Shown here: piece after piece, positions 43,436 through 54,808 of the stretch
Layout of the letters: every line of letters starts with the position of its first letter
How positions within the stretch are numbered: position 1 is the stretch's first letter
Assembly (NCBI RefSeq): GCF_005960665.1
Contig: NZ_CP040676.1
Span: forward strand, 12,501 to 67,500
Length of the DNA: 55,000 nt
From: Exiguobacterium mexicanum
GTDB taxonomy: Bacteria; Bacillota; Bacilli; Exiguobacteriales; Exiguobacteriaceae
Reading direction: 5' to 3'
Position numbers and translations under genes: made by a program
The notes under the pieces: generated by a model
The model's input: only the letters and a program-made list of their open reading frames with translations
The model's database searches: none
Told to the model about the DNA's origin: nothing

Positions 43436-43876
43436 ATGAAACTCCATGAATTGAAGCCAACTCCAGGTTCGCGTCACGAACGCAACCGTGTCGGTCGCGG
43501 TATGGCGACTGGTAACGGTAAAACTTCTGGCCGTGGACATAAAGGTCAAAAAGCTCGTTCGGGCGGTGGCGTTCGTCCAGGATTCGAAGGTGGGCAAAAC
43601 CCACTTTACCGTCGTCTTCCAAAACGCGGTTTCAACAACCCTACTCGTAAAGAGTATGCAGTTGTTTCCCTAGACACGCTTAACCGTTTCGAAGCAGGTA
43701 CTGAAGTTACTCCAGAACTCTTAATCGAGACTGGTGTTGTCAGCTCTGCTAAAGACGGAATCAAAGTACTTGCTAACGGCAAGCTTGAAACAAAATTGAC
43801 TGTTAAAGCCAACAAATTCTCGGGTGCAGCGAAAGAAGCGATCGAAGCAGCTGGCGGTTCAGTTGAGGTGATCTGA
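43436..43876 (+). CDS. rplO: Ribosomal protein L15
   Basis: A 146-residue late-assembly 50S protein. The glycine- and arginine-rich N-terminus ([20 protein letters not shown], then [13 protein letters not shown]) threads into 23S rRNA; the globular C-terminal domain follows. The ribosome-binding site is AAGGAGGTG. The stop overlaps the secY start (TGATG). Confidence 0.97.
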   Translation: MKLHELKPTPGSRHERNRVGRGMATGNGKTSGRGHKGQKARSGGGVRPGFEGGQNPLYRRLPKRGFNNPTRKEYAVVSLDTLNRFEAGTEVTPELLIETGVVSSAKDGIKVLANGKLETKLTVKANKFSGAAKEAIEAAGGSVEVI

Positions 43877-45165
43877 TGTTTCAGACGATCTCCAATATGT
43901 GGCGCGTGAAAGATATTCGACAGCGTATTCTCTTCACACTCGCAATCATCATCATTTTCCGCATCGGGGCCCATATCCCGGTGCCGATGGTGAATACGGA
44001 TGTGTTGCGTTTTGACTCAGGAGGTCTTCTCGACTTCTTGAACTTGTTTGGAGGAAATGCTTTACAGAACTTCTCCCTGTTCGCAATGGGGATCATGCCG
44101 TACATCACGGCATCGATCGTTGTGCAGCTCTTACAAATGGACGTCGTTCCGAAGTTTGCCGAATGGGCAAAACAAGGCGAGTCTGGCCGTAAAAAGCTAG
44201 CGACGGTCACGCGCTATGGGACGATCATGTTAGGGTTTATTCAAGCGACATCATTGTCGTTTGGATTTAACCGCCTCTATCCAGGTCTCGTCAATGAGAC
44301 GTGGGGCACGGCAACCTATTTCGTGATCGCGATCGTACTGACTGCCGGTACGGCGTTCTTGATGTTCCTCGGTGAGATGACGACGGAGAAAGGTGTTGGG
44401 AATGGTATTTCCATCATTATCTTCGCCGGTATCGTCGCTGGGTTCCCAAGAATCTTCACGCAGATTTATGAAACGAAGCTCCAAAATGCTGGAGATGCGT
44501 TATTCATTAACATCGTTTACTTGGTCGTGCTATTGCTCGTTATCCTTGCGGTGACCATGGGGATCATTTATGTTCAACAGGCTGCTCGCAAAATTCCGAT
44601 TCAATACGCAAAACGCACGGCGAACCGTACCCCTGTGGGCGGTCAGTCGACGCACTTGCCAATCAAACTAAACGCTGCCGGTGTCATCCCGGTTATCTTC
44701 GCGATTTCCTTCATGGTGACACCACCAACTGTTGCAAGCTTCATTGCTTCTCCGGAAACGACGCAGAAGTTGCAGACTTACTTCGATACGACAGCTCCAA
44801 TCGGAATGTCGATCTACGTAGCGCTCATCATCGCGTTCGCTTACTTCTATACATTCATTCAGGTCAATCCTGAACAGATGGCAGAAAACCTGCAGAAGCA
44901 AGGTGGCTATATTCCTGGGATTCGTCCTGGGGCGCAAACAGAACAGTACATCACGAAGTTGCTCTATCGTTTGACATTCTTCGGAGCGATTTTCTTATCG
45001 CTCGTAGCGATCATGCCGACAATCTTCATTAAGCTTGCCGGTCTCCCAACTTCGGTGCAAATCGGAGGAACGAGCTTGTTGATCGTCATCGGGGTAGCCC
45101 TCGAAACGATGAAACAAATCGAGAGTCAACTCGTAAAACGACACTACAAAGGCTTTATCCGTTAA
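43876..45165 (+). CDS. secY: SecY, protein-conducting channel subunit
   Basis: A 429-residue polytopic membrane protein with about ten transmembrane helices. The plug and first helices lie in the N-terminal 100 residues. The cytoplasmic loop with ANRTPVGGQSTHLPIKLN and the C-terminal loop with LQKQGGYIPGIRPGAQTEQY, which bind SecA and ribosomes, are typical. The start overlaps the rplO stop by one base, with GAGGTGAT upstream, so translation is coupled. The partner secE is at 17489; a secG gene is not in the window. Confidence 0.97.
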   Translation: MFQTISNMWRVKDIRQRILFTLAIIIIFRIGAHIPVPMVNTDVLRFDSGGLLDFLNLFGGNALQNFSLFAMGIMPYITASIVVQLLQMDVVPKFAEWAKQGESGRKKLATVTRYGTIMLGFIQATSLSFGFNRLYPGLVNETWGTATYFVIAIVLTAGTAFLMFLGEMTTEKGVGNGISIIIFAGIVAGFPRIFTQIYETKLQNAGDALFINIVYLVVLLLVILAVTMGIIYVQQAARKIPIQYAKRTANRTPVGGQSTHLPIKLNAAGVIPVIFAISFMVTPPTVASFIASPETTQKLQTYFDTTAPIGMSIYVALIIAFAYFYTFIQVNPEQMAENLQKQGGYIPGIRPGAQTEQYITKLLYRLTFFGAIFLSLVAIMPTIFIKLAGLPTSVQIGGTSLLIVIGVALETMKQIESQLVKRHYKGFIR

Positions 45166-46649
<1,484 letters not shown>

Positions 46650-46754
46650 GGCTCTATTGCTTCGTGCTGATCCGTTACGGATCCTTCTCTCACAGTACAA
46701 TGCGATAGATCGTCTGTGCTCCTAAATATCTTCATATAGAAAGGGGAATAAATG

Positions 46755-46973
46755 ATGGCGAAACAAGATGTCATTGAAGTGGAAGGCACTGTTGTCGAAC
46801 CACTTCCAAACGCAATGTTTAAAGTGGAGTTAGAAAACGGCCACACGGTGCTCGCGCACGTCTCAGGGAAAATTCGGATGCACTACATTCGAATCCTTCC
46901 AGGTGACCGCGTAACTGTCGAGTTGTCTCCGTACGACTTGACTCGCGGGCGGATTACGTACCGTTACAAGTAA
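46755..46973 (+). CDS. infA: Translation initiation factor IF-1
   Basis: A 72-residue OB-fold protein that blocks the A site during initiation. The sequence [20 protein letters not shown] is typical. ATG 46755 ([11 protein letters not shown]) matches the family start; ATG 46752 directly before it is an alternative. The ribosome-binding site is AAAGGGGAA. It begins the alpha-operon part with rpmJ-rpsM-rpsK-rpoA-rplQ. Confidence 0.97.
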   Translation: MAKQDVIEVEGTVVEPLPNAMFKVELENGHTVLAHVSGKIRMHYIRILPGDRVTVELSPYDLTRGRITYRYK

Positions 46974-47117
<144 letters not shown>

Positions 47118-47136
47118 TCTAAGAGGAGGTGCACAC

Positions 47137-47502
47137 ATGGCACGTATTGCTGGTGTAGATATTCCACGCGAAAAACGTATCGTTATTTCGCTCACATACA
47201 TCTTTGGTATTGGTAAAACAAGAGCACAAGAAATTTTGAAGGCTGCAAACGTATCTGAAGATTCACGCACACGTGATCTTACAGAAGACGAAATCAACCG
47301 TATCCGTGAAGCAATTGACGGAATTAAAGTTGAAGGTGACCTTCGCCGTGAAGTTTCACTCAACATTAAACGTTTGATCGAGATCGGCGCATATCGCGGT
47401 GTTCGTCACCGTCGTAGTCTCCCTGTTCGCGGTCAAAACACGAAGAACAACTCGCGTACTCGTAAAGGCCCACGCCGTACAGTAGCGAACAAGAAGAAGT
47501 AA
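47137..47502 (+). CDS. rpsM: Ribosomal protein S13
   Basis: A 121-residue 30S head protein in the inter-subunit bridge with L5. [20 protein letters not shown] and the basic C-terminal tail [20 protein letters not shown], which reaches the P site, are typical. The ribosome-binding site is AAGAGGAGGTG. Confidence 0.98.
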   Translation: MARIAGVDIPREKRIVISLTYIFGIGKTRAQEILKAANVSEDSRTRDLTEDEINRIREAIDGIKVEGDLRREVSLNIKRLIEIGAYRGVRHRRSLPVRGQNTKNNSRTRKGPRRTVANKKK

Positions 47503-47518
47503 AGGAGGGAATTGAACA

Positions 47519-47914
47519 ATGGCGAAACGTAAGCAAAATGTACGTTCAAAACGTAAAGTCAAAAAACATGTTGAAGTCGGTGTGGTACACATCCGCTCTA
47601 CATTCAACAACACAATCATTACAATCACTGACACGCAAGGTAACGCGATCTCATGGGCTACTTCTGGTAACCTTGGATTTAAAGGATCACGTAAATCGAC
47701 TCCGTTCGCAGCACAATTGGCTGCTGAAACTGCAGCGAAAGTTGCAATGGACAACGGTATGCGTACAGTAGAAGTTAACGTTAAAGGTCCTGGTGCTGGA
47801 CGTGAAGCGGCTATCCGTGCCCTCCAAGCTACTGGTCTTGAAGTAACTGCAATCCGTGACGTAACACCAGTTCCGCACAACGGTTGCCGCCCTCCGAAAC
47901 GTCGCCGCGTATAA
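47519..47914 (+). CDS. rpsK: Ribosomal protein S11
   Basis: A 131-residue platform protein that contacts the E-site codon region. The typical segments are [20 protein letters not shown] and [17 protein letters not shown] at the C-terminus. The N-terminus is very basic. The ribosome-binding site is AAAGGAGGG. A 92-nt gap with a hairpin ATGCAGC-TCGC-GCTGCAT (47961-47978) separates it from rpoA. Confidence 0.98.
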   Translation: MAKRKQNVRSKRKVKKHVEVGVVHIRSTFNNTIITITDTQGNAISWATSGNLGFKGSRKSTPFAAQLAAETAAKVAMDNGMRTVEVNVKGPGAGREAAIRALQATGLEVTAIRDVTPVPHNGCRPPKRRRV

Positions 47915-48006
47915 TCGCTTGTGCGTGTGAAGGGCTTACCTAGCACAAACAGCATATACAATGCAGCTCGCGCTGCATGGCAGGATACACTCAAGGAGGG
48001 GTTCAG

Positions 48007-48951
48007 ATGATCGAGATTGAAAAACCAAAGATCGAAACGGTCGAAATCAGCGAGGATGCTACGTTTGGTAAATTCGTGGTGGAACCGCTTGAACGTGGAT
48101 ATGGCACTACTCTCGGCAACTCACTACGTCGAATTCTTTTGTCATCGCTCCCTGGTGCAGCGGTAACAGCGGTTCAAATCGATGGCGTTCTTCATGAGTT
48201 CTCTACGATTGACGGAGTCGTCGAAGACGTCACGCAAATCGTATTAAACCTCAAGAAGTTGGCTCTCAAAGTGTACTCGGACGAAGAGAAAACGCTTGAG
48301 ATTAACGTTTCAAGTGCCGGTGCTGTCACTGCGGCAGACATTACCCATGATAGCGACGTTGAAATCTTGAATCCTGAGCTCCACATCGCGACTCTCGCTG
48401 ATAACGCGACGCTTCGCATGCGTTTGACTGCTCGCCGTGGTCGTGGTTACGTCCAGGCAGAAGATAACAAACGTGATGATATGCCGATTGGCGTTATTCC
48501 AATCGATTCGATCTACACACCGATTCAACGCGTGAACTACGAAGTAGATAAAACACGTGTCGGTCAAGATGCTAGCTTCGATAAGCTTCTATTAGACGTG
48601 TGGACAGATGGTTCAATCCGTCCGGAAGAAGCGGTATCGCTCGGGGCGAAAATTTTGACAGAACACTTGAACATCTTTGTTGGCTTGACTGACGAGGCTC
48701 TCAATGCAGAAATTATGGTCGAGAAAGAAGAAGACCAAAAAGAAAAAGTACTCGAAATGACGATCGAAGAACTCGATCTCTCAGTTCGTTCGTACAACTG
48801 CTTGAAGCGCGCAGGCATCAACACTGTTCAAGAACTCGCAAACAAATCAGAGGAAGAGATGATGAAAGTTCGTAACCTCGGACGTAAATCACTCGAAGAA
48901 GTTCAACTCAAGTTGGACGAGCTCGGTTTAGGCTTGCGTAAAGAAGACTAA
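48007..48951 (+). CDS. rpoA: RpoA, RNA polymerase alpha subunit
   Basis: A 314-residue protein, the same length as in B. subtilis. The N-terminal assembly domain (about 1-228) contains [21 protein letters not shown] flexible linker follows, then the C-terminal domain (about 245-314), which binds UP elements and regulators, with [23 protein letters not shown] 48007 (MIEIEKP) lies behind AAGGAGGGG; an in-frame ATG at 47977 runs through a hairpin and is rejected. Confidence 0.98.
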   Translation: MIEIEKPKIETVEISEDATFGKFVVEPLERGYGTTLGNSLRRILLSSLPGAAVTAVQIDGVLHEFSTIDGVVEDVTQIVLNLKKLALKVYSDEEKTLEINVSSAGAVTAADITHDSDVEILNPELHIATLADNATLRMRLTARRGRGYVQAEDNKRDDMPIGVIPIDSIYTPIQRVNYEVDKTRVGQDASFDKLLLDVWTDGSIRPEEAVSLGAKILTEHLNIFVGLTDEALNAEIMVEKEEDQKEKVLEMTIEELDLSVRSYNCLKRAGINTVQELANKSEEEMMKVRNLGRKSLEEVQLKLDELGLGLRKED

Positions 48952-48975
48952 GTTCAACCGAAGGAGGGAAATGTA

Positions 48976-49329
48976 ATGGCTTATTCGAAACTCGGCCGTA
49001 CAAGCTCACAACGTAAGGCACTTTTACGTGATCTTGCAACTGACCTTATTATCAACGAGCGCATTCAAACAACTGAACAAAAAGCGAAGGAACTTCGCCC
49101 AGTCGTTGAAAAATTGATCACTCTTGGGAAACGTGGCGATCTTCATGCCCGTCGTCAAGTAGCTTCATTCGTTCGTAAAGAGAACGCTGGAGAAAAAGAC
49201 GCAATCCAAAAATTGTTCGAAGACGTGGCACCACGCTACGCTGAACGTCAAGGTGGATACACACGCATCATGAAAGTCGGCCCACGCCGCGGTGACGGTG
49301 CAGAAGTCGTAATCATCGAACTCGTCTAA
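48976..49329 (+). CDS. rplQ: Ribosomal protein L17
   Basis: A 117-residue 50S protein. The sequence [20 protein letters not shown] and the C-terminal segment [20 protein letters not shown] are typical. The ribosome-binding site is AAGGAGGG. It ends the long r-protein run that begins at rpsJ. Confidence 0.97.
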   Translation: MAYSKLGRTSSQRKALLRDLATDLIINERIQTTEQKAKELRPVVEKLITLGKRGDLHARRQVASFVRKENAGEKDAIQKLFEDVAPRYAERQGGYTRIMKVGPRRGDGAEVVIIELV

Positions 49330-49343
49330 TTCATTAGGCAGTC

Positions 49344-49375
49344 AACAGGGCATGCGGTGACGTATTGCCCTGTTT
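49344..49375 (+). terminator. Possible weak terminator after rplQ
   Basis: Nine-base-pair stem AACAGGGCA (49344-49352) / TGCCCTGTT (49366-49374) with a 13-nt loop but only a short T tract. Partial read-through into the ECF genes is likely, because no promoter was found for them. Confidence 0.5.
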
Positions 49376-49398
49376 CCACATCGGAAAGGAGTCGGCAG

Positions 49399-50235
49399 AT
49401 GGAATCTCAAATTATGGTACGCGATATCGTGTTTCGTTACCCGGGACAAACCGAGCCAGCCTTAAACGGGCTGTCACTCGACGTATACAAAGGGGAATGG
49501 CTCGCTATCGTTGGCCATAACGGTTCTGGCAAGTCGACTTTGACGAAGTTGTGGAATGGGCTTTTGCTTCCTCAAGAAGGAGAAGTCCGGGTTGAGACAC
49601 TCGATCCAACGGACGCCACAGACGTGTGGGACGTTCGGAAACGGATCGGTGTCGTCTTCCAAAATCCTGACAACCAGTTTGTCGGGGCGACCGTGCGCGA
49701 TGATGTGGCATTTTCTCTCGAAAACATGGGACTTCCACGTCAAGAAATGGTTCGTCGAATTGATGACAGTCTAGCGCGCGTTGGATTATCGGAACTAGCG
49801 GACCGTGAACCGCATCAGTTATCCGGTGGACAAAAGCAGCGCGTTGCGATCGCTTCGGCACTCGCAATGCGCCCGCATGTCCTCGTGCTCGATGAAGCTA
49901 CCTCAATGCTCGACCCGATTGGGCGCAAAGAGGTGATTGAAACGGTACAACAGCTCGTCTCAGAAGGGATGACCGTTGTCGCCATTACCCACGAGCTCGA
50001 CGAAGTGTTGTTTGCCGACCGTATCATTGCATTGTCAAAAGGCAAGATTGCGATGACCGGCACACCCGAAGACGTGTTTCAAAATCCGGAGGCGTTACGA
50101 GCCATTCAGCTCGACGTACCGTTTATTGTCCGGATGCAACTCGAACTGAAGGAACGGGGCATACCACTCGATCGTCTGATGCTACAACATTCGGAGTTGG
50201 TGAACCATCTATGCCGATTAGCATTGAAGAAGTGA
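49399..50235 (+). CDS. ecfA1: EcfA1, ATPase of the energy-coupling factor transporter
   Basis: A 278-residue ABC ATPase. Walker A is GHNGSGKST near residues 39-47, the signature is LSGGQKQR near 142-149, and Walker B with the D-loop is VLVLDEATSMLDP. With EcfA2 and EcfT it forms the general energy module that powers vitamin- or metal-specific S components encoded elsewhere. ATG 49399 follows GGAAAGGAG; a GTG at 49357 lies in the hairpin and is rejected. The 3' end overlaps ecfA2 by 25 nt. Order rplQ-ecfA1-ecfA2-ecfT-truA is the same as in B. subtilis. Confidence 0.95.
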   Translation: MESQIMVRDIVFRYPGQTEPALNGLSLDVYKGEWLAIVGHNGSGKSTLTKLWNGLLLPQEGEVRVETLDPTDATDVWDVRKRIGVVFQNPDNQFVGATVRDDVAFSLENMGLPRQEMVRRIDDSLARVGLSELADREPHQLSGGQKQRVAIASALAMRPHVLVLDEATSMLDPIGRKEVIETVQQLVSEGMTVVAITHELDEVLFADRIIALSKGKIAMTGTPEDVFQNPEALRAIQLDVPFIVRMQLELKERGIPLDRLMLQHSELVNHLCRLALKK

Positions 50236-51089
50236 CTTACCAATATCAATTGAATACTCCGTTTGAACGAACCGCGCTGCGCGATGTGAATGTAATGATT
50301 CCGTCGGGGGCGCTTGTTGCGTTTCTTGGCCATACTGGGTCAGGCAAGTCAACGCTCGTTCAACATATGAACGGACTGCTGCGACCGACAAAAGGGCGTG
50401 TCGTCGTCGATGACATCGAAGTCCGTGCGATTACGAAGCGTCGCGACAAAAAGCAAAGCCTGCTACCGCTTCGGCGCCGCGTTGGGCTCGTCTTTCAATA
50501 TCCGGAGCATCAACTATTTGAAGAGACGGTCGAACGCGACGTCATGTTTGGTCCACGAAACTTTGGGGCGTCTGAAGACGAAGCGAAAGAGCGGGCTCAT
50601 GCTGCGTTGCGCCTCGTCGGCCTGGATGAAACGTTATGGGGCCGTTCCCCGTTCGATCTCTCGGGCGGACAGATGCGTCGCGTCGCCATTGCCGGCGTGC
50701 TCGCTAGTCGACCTGACGTTCTCGTCGTAGATGAGCCGACGGCCGGACTCGACCCGCTCGGCCGTCGTGAGATGCTGGCGTTATTCAAACGGCTAAAACA
50801 AGAACTCGATTTGACGCTCATTCTCGTTTCGCACGATATGGACGACGTGTTAGCGTACGCAGAACGAGTCGTCGTCATGGAACGGGGCGAGGTCGCCTTT
50901 GATGGGAATCCATTTGACTTGTTCAAAGATGAGGCGCTTGTCAAAGGGCTCCAGCTTGAAATCCCGCATGTGCTTCGTTTCGCGAGTGAGCTTGCCCCTG
51001 CGTTCGGTGTCACGACACCGAACTTACGGACCGAAGGCGAATTGGCGGACTGGATCGCGCTCGAATTGAGAAAGGGGAGAGCGACATGA
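50211..51089 (+). CDS. ecfA2: EcfA2, second ATPase of the energy-coupling factor transporter
   Basis: A 292-residue ABC ATPase paralogous to the gene before it. Walker A is GHTGSGKST near residues 40-48, the signature is LSGGQMRR, and Walker B with the D-loop is VLVVDEPTAGLDP. ATG 50211 lies inside the end of ecfA1 behind GGAGTTGGTG, and the stop overlaps ecfT (ATGA), so the three subunits are translationally coupled. The substrate cannot be read from the module, since the S component decides it. Confidence 0.95.
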   Translation: MPISIEEVTYQYQLNTPFERTALRDVNVMIPSGALVAFLGHTGSGKSTLVQHMNGLLRPTKGRVVVDDIEVRAITKRRDKKQSLLPLRRRVGLVFQYPEHQLFEETVERDVMFGPRNFGASEDEAKERAHAALRLVGLDETLWGRSPFDLSGGQMRRVAIAGVLASRPDVLVVDEPTAGLDPLGRREMLALFKRLKQELDLTLILVSHDMDDVLAYAERVVVMERGEVAFDGNPFDLFKDEALVKGLQLEIPHVLRFASELAPAFGVTTPNLRTEGELADWIALELRKGRAT

Positions 51090-51877
51090 TCATCGGACAG
51101 TACATTCCCGGACATTCATGGCTCCATACACTTGACGCGCGAGCCAAGACGTTGTTCATCCTCGGCTTCATTCCCATCGTCTTTTTGGCTGATAACTTAT
51201 GGACGAACGTGTTCTTGCTCGGCTTTACCTTGTTCGCCGTGAGACTGTCTCAATTGTCATGGCGGTATTTATGGAATGGATTGAAGATGATTTTATTCCT
51301 CATCATTTTTACACTGTTGTTGCAACTGTTCTTTAACCGGGACGGGACGGAGTTGATTGCATTCGGTCCGTTCGCGATTTATTCGGAAGGCGTCCGGATG
51401 GGCTTGATCGTCTCGCTCCGTTTCTTCTATCTAGTCATGTTGACGACACTCGTCACGCTGACGACCACACCGATGGAACTGACCGATTCGATTGAAGCAG
51501 GGCTCCGCCCCCTCGAACGATTCCGAGTGCCTGCCCATGAGATCGCCCTCATGCTGTCGATCTCGCTCCGGTTCTTGCCGACCTTGGCCGACGAGACCGA
51601 TCGCATCATGAAGGCTCAGCAGGCGCGAGGCGTCGATTTGAAGAGCGGTCCGCTCAAGGATCGCTTGAAGGCAGTCGTCCCGCTCATGATCCCATTGTTT
51701 GTGTCGGCGTTTAAACGTGCTGAGGACCTCGCTACGGCAATGGAGGCCCGTGGGTACCGTGGGGGTGAAGGACGGACGCGCTTGCGTGAGATGACGTGGC
51801 ACCGTCGTGACACGGTGTTACTCATCATCTTCGTGGGCATCACACTCATCTTGATTGGATTGCGAGGGATAGGATGA
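51086..51877 (+). CDS. ecfT: EcfT, transmembrane subunit of the energy-coupling factor transporter
   Basis: A 263-residue membrane protein with about five or six transmembrane helices (early ones near 28-65 and 70-90, the last near 245-262). The two coupling-helix motifs with Ala-Arg-Gly are present: MKAQQARGVDLKSG and ATAMEARGYRGGEGRTRL. These grip the two ATPases. The start overlaps the ecfA2 stop and the stop overlaps the truA start, both by 4 nt. Confidence 0.94.
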   Translation: MIIGQYIPGHSWLHTLDARAKTLFILGFIPIVFLADNLWTNVFLLGFTLFAVRLSQLSWRYLWNGLKMILFLIIFTLLLQLFFNRDGTELIAFGPFAIYSEGVRMGLIVSLRFFYLVMLTTLVTLTTTPMELTDSIEAGLRPLERFRVPAHEIALMLSISLRFLPTLADETDRIMKAQQARGVDLKSGPLKDRLKAVVPLMIPLFVSAFKRAEDLATAMEARGYRGGEGRTRLREMTWHRRDTVLLIIFVGITLILIGLRGIG

Positions 51878-52614
51878 AGCGAATTAAATTGACGATTGCG
51901 TATGATGGAACGAACTATGCCGGTTATCAGGTCCAACCGAACGGAAATACGGTTCAAGCCGAAGTAGAGGGTGTGCTGGCGCGGATGCATAGTCAGACCG
52001 TCAAAGTAGTGGCCTCGGGTCGTACGGACGCCCGTGTGCATGCTCGGGGGCAAGTGCTACACTTCGATACGCACCTCGCTATGCCAGCCGACCGGTTCGT
52101 CAAAGCGCTGAATGCGATGTTGCCCGATGATATTCTTGTCCGATCCGCCGAAGAGGTCGATACGTCGTTTCACGCGCGTTATGGGGCAAAACGGAAAGAG
52201 TATCGCTATTTCTTCCGAAGCGACGCGGACCCGTTCCGGCGCCACCATGCTGTAACGGTCACGTACACGCTCGACCATGAGCGGATCCGACAGGCGCTAC
52301 GCATGCTCGTCGGGACTCACGACTTCACCTCCTTTTCAGTGACGAAGGCTGAGGTAGAGGATCGTGTCCGCACAATCTATGAAGCGGAGCTCGTCGAAGC
52401 GGGCGATGAGATGTATATTCGTTTCGTCGGCTCGGGCTTTCTTTATAACCAAGTCCGTATTATGGTAGGGACGTTGTTAGAGGTCGGGCGTGGGAAATAT
52501 GAGCCGGCAGACGTGAGCCGGATGCTCGCCTCAAAAGACCGGCGTAGCGCTGGGATTACAGCCCCACCGCACGGTCTATACTTGTGGAATGTGAATTATG
52601 AAAAAGTAGATTGA
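51874..52614 (+). CDS. truA: TruA, tRNA pseudouridine(38-40) synthase
   Basis: A 246-residue pseudouridine synthase that modifies U38-U40 of the tRNA anticodon stem. The catalytic aspartate is D52 in ASGRTDARVHARGQV. The segment YRYFFRSDADPFRRHH and GSGFLYNQVRIMVGTLLEVG are typical. The start overlaps ecfT (ATGA). The last bases of the gene overlap the -35 of the rplM promoter at 52611. Confidence 0.96.
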   Translation: MKRIKLTIAYDGTNYAGYQVQPNGNTVQAEVEGVLARMHSQTVKVVASGRTDARVHARGQVLHFDTHLAMPADRFVKALNAMLPDDILVRSAEEVDTSFHARYGAKRKEYRYFFRSDADPFRRHHAVTVTYTLDHERIRQALRMLVGTHDFTSFSVTKAEVEDRVRTIYEAELVEAGDEMYIRFVGSGFLYNQVRIMVGTLLEVGRGKYEPADVSRMLASKDRRSAGITAPPHGLYLWNVNYEKVD

Positions 52615-52639
52615 CATTCCCTCTATAAAATCGTATTAT
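52611..52639 (+). promoter_or_regulatory. Strong promoter of rplM-rpsI
   Basis: Perfect TTGACA (52611-52616), a 17-bp spacer and TATTAT (52634-52639). The predicted start is near 52646. Confidence 0.9.
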
Positions 52640-52645
52640 ATTCAT

Positions 52646-52760
52646 TGGCATTTCATTTTCACATTGAGAGATGAACCACAATCTTAGCCCCGTAAACTAG
52701 GATTATGATAAAGCATCAAACAAGCACTAAAAAAATTAAGCAAACAGACATTTTAGGAGG
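52646..52760 (+). promoter_or_regulatory. L13-type leader upstream of rplM
   Basis: About 115 nt of untranslated RNA between the strong promoter and rplM. Bacilli usually carry an L13 autoregulatory leader in this place. The segment CCTAGTTTACGGGG can be read on the complement of 52686-52700 (cccc-gtaaactagg), and TAGCC/AGGAT pairings are possible, but no single clear stem was worked out. The call rests mainly on position. Confidence 0.5.
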
Positions 52761-52768
52761 TATTCCAC

Positions 52769-53206
52769 ATGCGCACGACATTCATGGCAAAAGCATCTGA
52801 AGTAGAACGCAAATGGCTCCTTATCGACGCAGAAGGCAAAACACTTGGTCGTTTGACTAGTGAAGTAGCATCACTTCTTCGCGGTAAGCACAAGCCGACT
52901 TTCACACCAAACGTTGATTGCGGAGACCACGTCATCATCATCAACGCTGAGAAAATCCACTTGACTGGTAACAAAATGAACGACAAGATTTACTACCGTC
53001 ATTCAGGTCATCCAGGCGGTTTGAAATCACAAACTGCAAAAGAGCTTCTCGCAAAACGCCCAGAGCGTATGCTTGAACTCGCAATCAAAGGGATGCTTCC
53101 AAAAGGATCACTTGGTCGTCAATCATTCACTAAACTCCACGTTTACGCTGGAGCTGAGCACAACCACGCAGCACAAAAACCAGAAGTTTACGAACTTCGC
53201 GGTTAA
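52769..53206 (+). CDS. rplM: Ribosomal protein L13
   Basis: A 145-residue early-assembly 50S protein. The typical segments are [20 protein letters not shown] and [22 protein letters not shown] 52769 lies behind TTAGGAGG. It pairs with rpsI in a two-gene operon and is the likely feedback regulator of it. Confidence 0.97.
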   Translation: MRTTFMAKASEVERKWLLIDAEGKTLGRLTSEVASLLRGKHKPTFTPNVDCGDHVIIINAEKIHLTGNKMNDKIYYRHSGHPGGLKSQTAKELLAKRPERMLELAIKGMLPKGSLGRQSFTKLHVYAGAEHNHAAQKPEVYELRG

Positions 53207-53231
53207 TCGGGACACAGGGAGGAACTAAACG

Positions 53232-53624
53232 ATGGCAGATGTACGTTACTACGGAACAGGCCGCCGCAAACACTCGGTGGCTCGCGTTCACCTCGTTGCA
53301 GGTGACGGCAAAGTTGTTGTAAATGGCCGTGATATTTCAGAATACTTCGGACATGAGACTTTGATCATGATGGCAAAATCACCACTCGTATTGACTGAAA
53401 CAGAAGGTAAATACGATGTAATCGTTAACGTTAACGGTGGTGGATTCACTGGACAAGCTGGAGCAATTCGCCACGGCGTATCACGTGCGCTTCTTCAAGC
53501 GGACCCAGAATTCCGTCCAAGCCTCAAAGAAAAAGGCTTCTTGACTCGTGACGCTCGCATGAAAGAACGTAAAAAATACGGTCTTAAAGCTGCACGTCGC
53601 GCACCACAATTCTCGAAGCGTTAA
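53232..53624 (+). CDS. rpsI: Ribosomal protein S9
   Basis: A 130-residue 30S head protein. The basic C-terminal tail ending RAPQFSKR reaches the P-site tRNA anticodon. [20 protein letters not shown] and [20 protein letters not shown] are typical. The ribosome-binding site is AGGGAGG. A strong terminator follows. Confidence 0.98.
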   Translation: MADVRYYGTGRRKHSVARVHLVAGDGKVVVNGRDISEYFGHETLIMMAKSPLVLTETEGKYDVIVNVNGGGFTGQAGAIRHGVSRALLQADPEFRPSLKEKGFLTRDARMKERKKYGLKAARRAPQFSKR

Positions 53625-53643
53625 TCTTCGAACAATTTGGTTC

Positions 53644-53677
53644 AAACTCTCTGCCCATCGGGGTAGAGAGTTTTTTT
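53644..53677 (+). terminator. Terminator after rpsI
   Basis: Stem AAACTCTCT (53644-53652) / AGAGAGTTT (53665-53673) extended by CCC/GGG around a short loop, then a run of T to 53677. Confidence 0.95.
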
Positions 53678-53726
53678 GTTACTCATGAAATTGTTGATTT
53701 CCATTCCCTCAAGAAAACGCTTTTTT

Positions 53727-53735
53727 TGATATACT
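53727..53735 (+). promoter_or_regulatory. Extended -10 promoter of salA
   Basis: TGATATACT (53727-53735) is a good extended -10; no clear -35 lies 17 bp upstream. It is 32 bp before the ATG. Confidence 0.6.
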
Positions 53736-53766
53736 GTTAGCGAGACAGAAATTAGGGGGAAACCAC

Positions 53767-54798
53767 ATGCTTACAGTAGAACAAGTTCGTGAAGAATTGG
53801 CGGGGTTGATCGATCCAACAATCAACCGTACGCTTGGAGATACAGCTGGCGTGAAGGATATTCGCATTAAAGAAGATTATGTCAGTGTAAAAGTGGCACT
53901 CGGTCAAACCGGGAGCGGCGAGCAACTCCAACTTCAACAAGAGATTGTCACGTTGCTCAAAGGAAAAGGATTCAAGACGGTCGGTCTTCGCTTCGAGGCG
54001 CTCAATGACGAAAGTTTGAAAGAAGCGACGAAGCCAGCTATTCTCCGTGAAAATGCTGGCACGACATTTATTGCGATTGCTTCGGGCAAAGGTGGCGTCG
54101 GGAAATCGACAGTCTCGGTCAACTTGGCAGTCGCGCTAGCGCGGGCAGGGAAGAAGGTCGGATTGATTGATGCGGATATTTACGGCTTCAGTGTACCTGA
54201 CATGCTCGGGATTGAAGAGCGGCCGGTCGTCCGTGGCGAGAAAATCATTCCTGTCGAGCGTTTCGGCGTGAAAGTGATTTCGATGGGCTTCTTTGTAGAA
54301 GATAACGCTCCAGTCATCTGGCGTGGACCAATGCTCGGGAAGATGCTTAATAACTTCTTCAACGATGTTGAGTGGGGCGACCTAGACTACTTGCTCCTCG
54401 ATTTGCCGCCAGGGACGGGTGATGTCGCCCTCGATATTCATTCGATGCTCCCGGCATGTCAAGAGTTGATCGTCACGACGCCACACGCAACAGCTGCTTT
54501 TGTCGCTGCGCGTGCTGGGGCAATGGCCATCAAGACAAACCACAAAGTGCTTGGTATCATCGAAAACATGGCGTATTTTGAAAGTAAAGTGACAGGGGAG
54601 AAAGAGTACGTCTTCGGCTATGGCGGCGGCGAAAAATTGTCTGAAGCGTTGAAGAGCAAATTGCTCGCGCAAATTCCGCTCGGTCAGCCGTATGAGAATG
54701 AAGAAGACTTTGCACCATCGGTTTACCGAGATGGGCATCCGTTTGAGAAGACATACGACGGACTAGCGCAAGCGGTCATTCAACAGATAGAAGGGTAA
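53767..54798 (+). CDS. salA: SalA/Mrp-type P-loop ATPase
   Basis: A 343-residue protein. An N-terminal MIP18/DUF59 domain (about 3-80) is followed by a deviant Walker A SGKGGVGKST (106-115) and the segment VGLIDADIYG. Mrp/ApbC proteins act as iron-sulfur cluster carriers, and the B. subtilis member SalA regulates scoC and so proteases and competence. The C-terminal CxxC that binds a cluster in many Mrp proteins is absent (YFESKVTGEKEYVFG stands there), as I recall for SalA; a regulatory role is therefore preferred. The ribosome-binding site is TAGGGGG. The next gene is kbaA-like. Confidence 0.9.
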   Translation: MLTVEQVREELAGLIDPTINRTLGDTAGVKDIRIKEDYVSVKVALGQTGSGEQLQLQQEIVTLLKGKGFKTVGLRFEALNDESLKEATKPAILRENAGTTFIAIASGKGGVGKSTVSVNLAVALARAGKKVGLIDADIYGFSVPDMLGIEERPVVRGEKIIPVERFGVKVISMGFFVEDNAPVIWRGPMLGKMLNNFFNDVEWGDLDYLLLDLPPGTGDVALDIHSMLPACQELIVTTPHATAAFVAARAGAMAIKTNHKVLGIIENMAYFESKVTGEKEYVFGYGGGEKLSEALKSKLLAQIPLGQPYENEEDFAPSVYRDGHPFEKTYDGLAQAVIQQIEG

Positions 54799-54808
54799 TG
54801 GTTTATAG

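Noticed and set aside
46650-46754. Possible gene or promoter between map and infA
   Set aside because: TACAAT at 46696 has no -35 in register, and no frame of family-like sequence is present; only a short inverted repeat is seen.
47915-48006. Promoter for rpoA
   Set aside because: TATACA/TACAAT near 47955-47962 lacks a -35 at a suitable distance; a hairpin is the only clear element.
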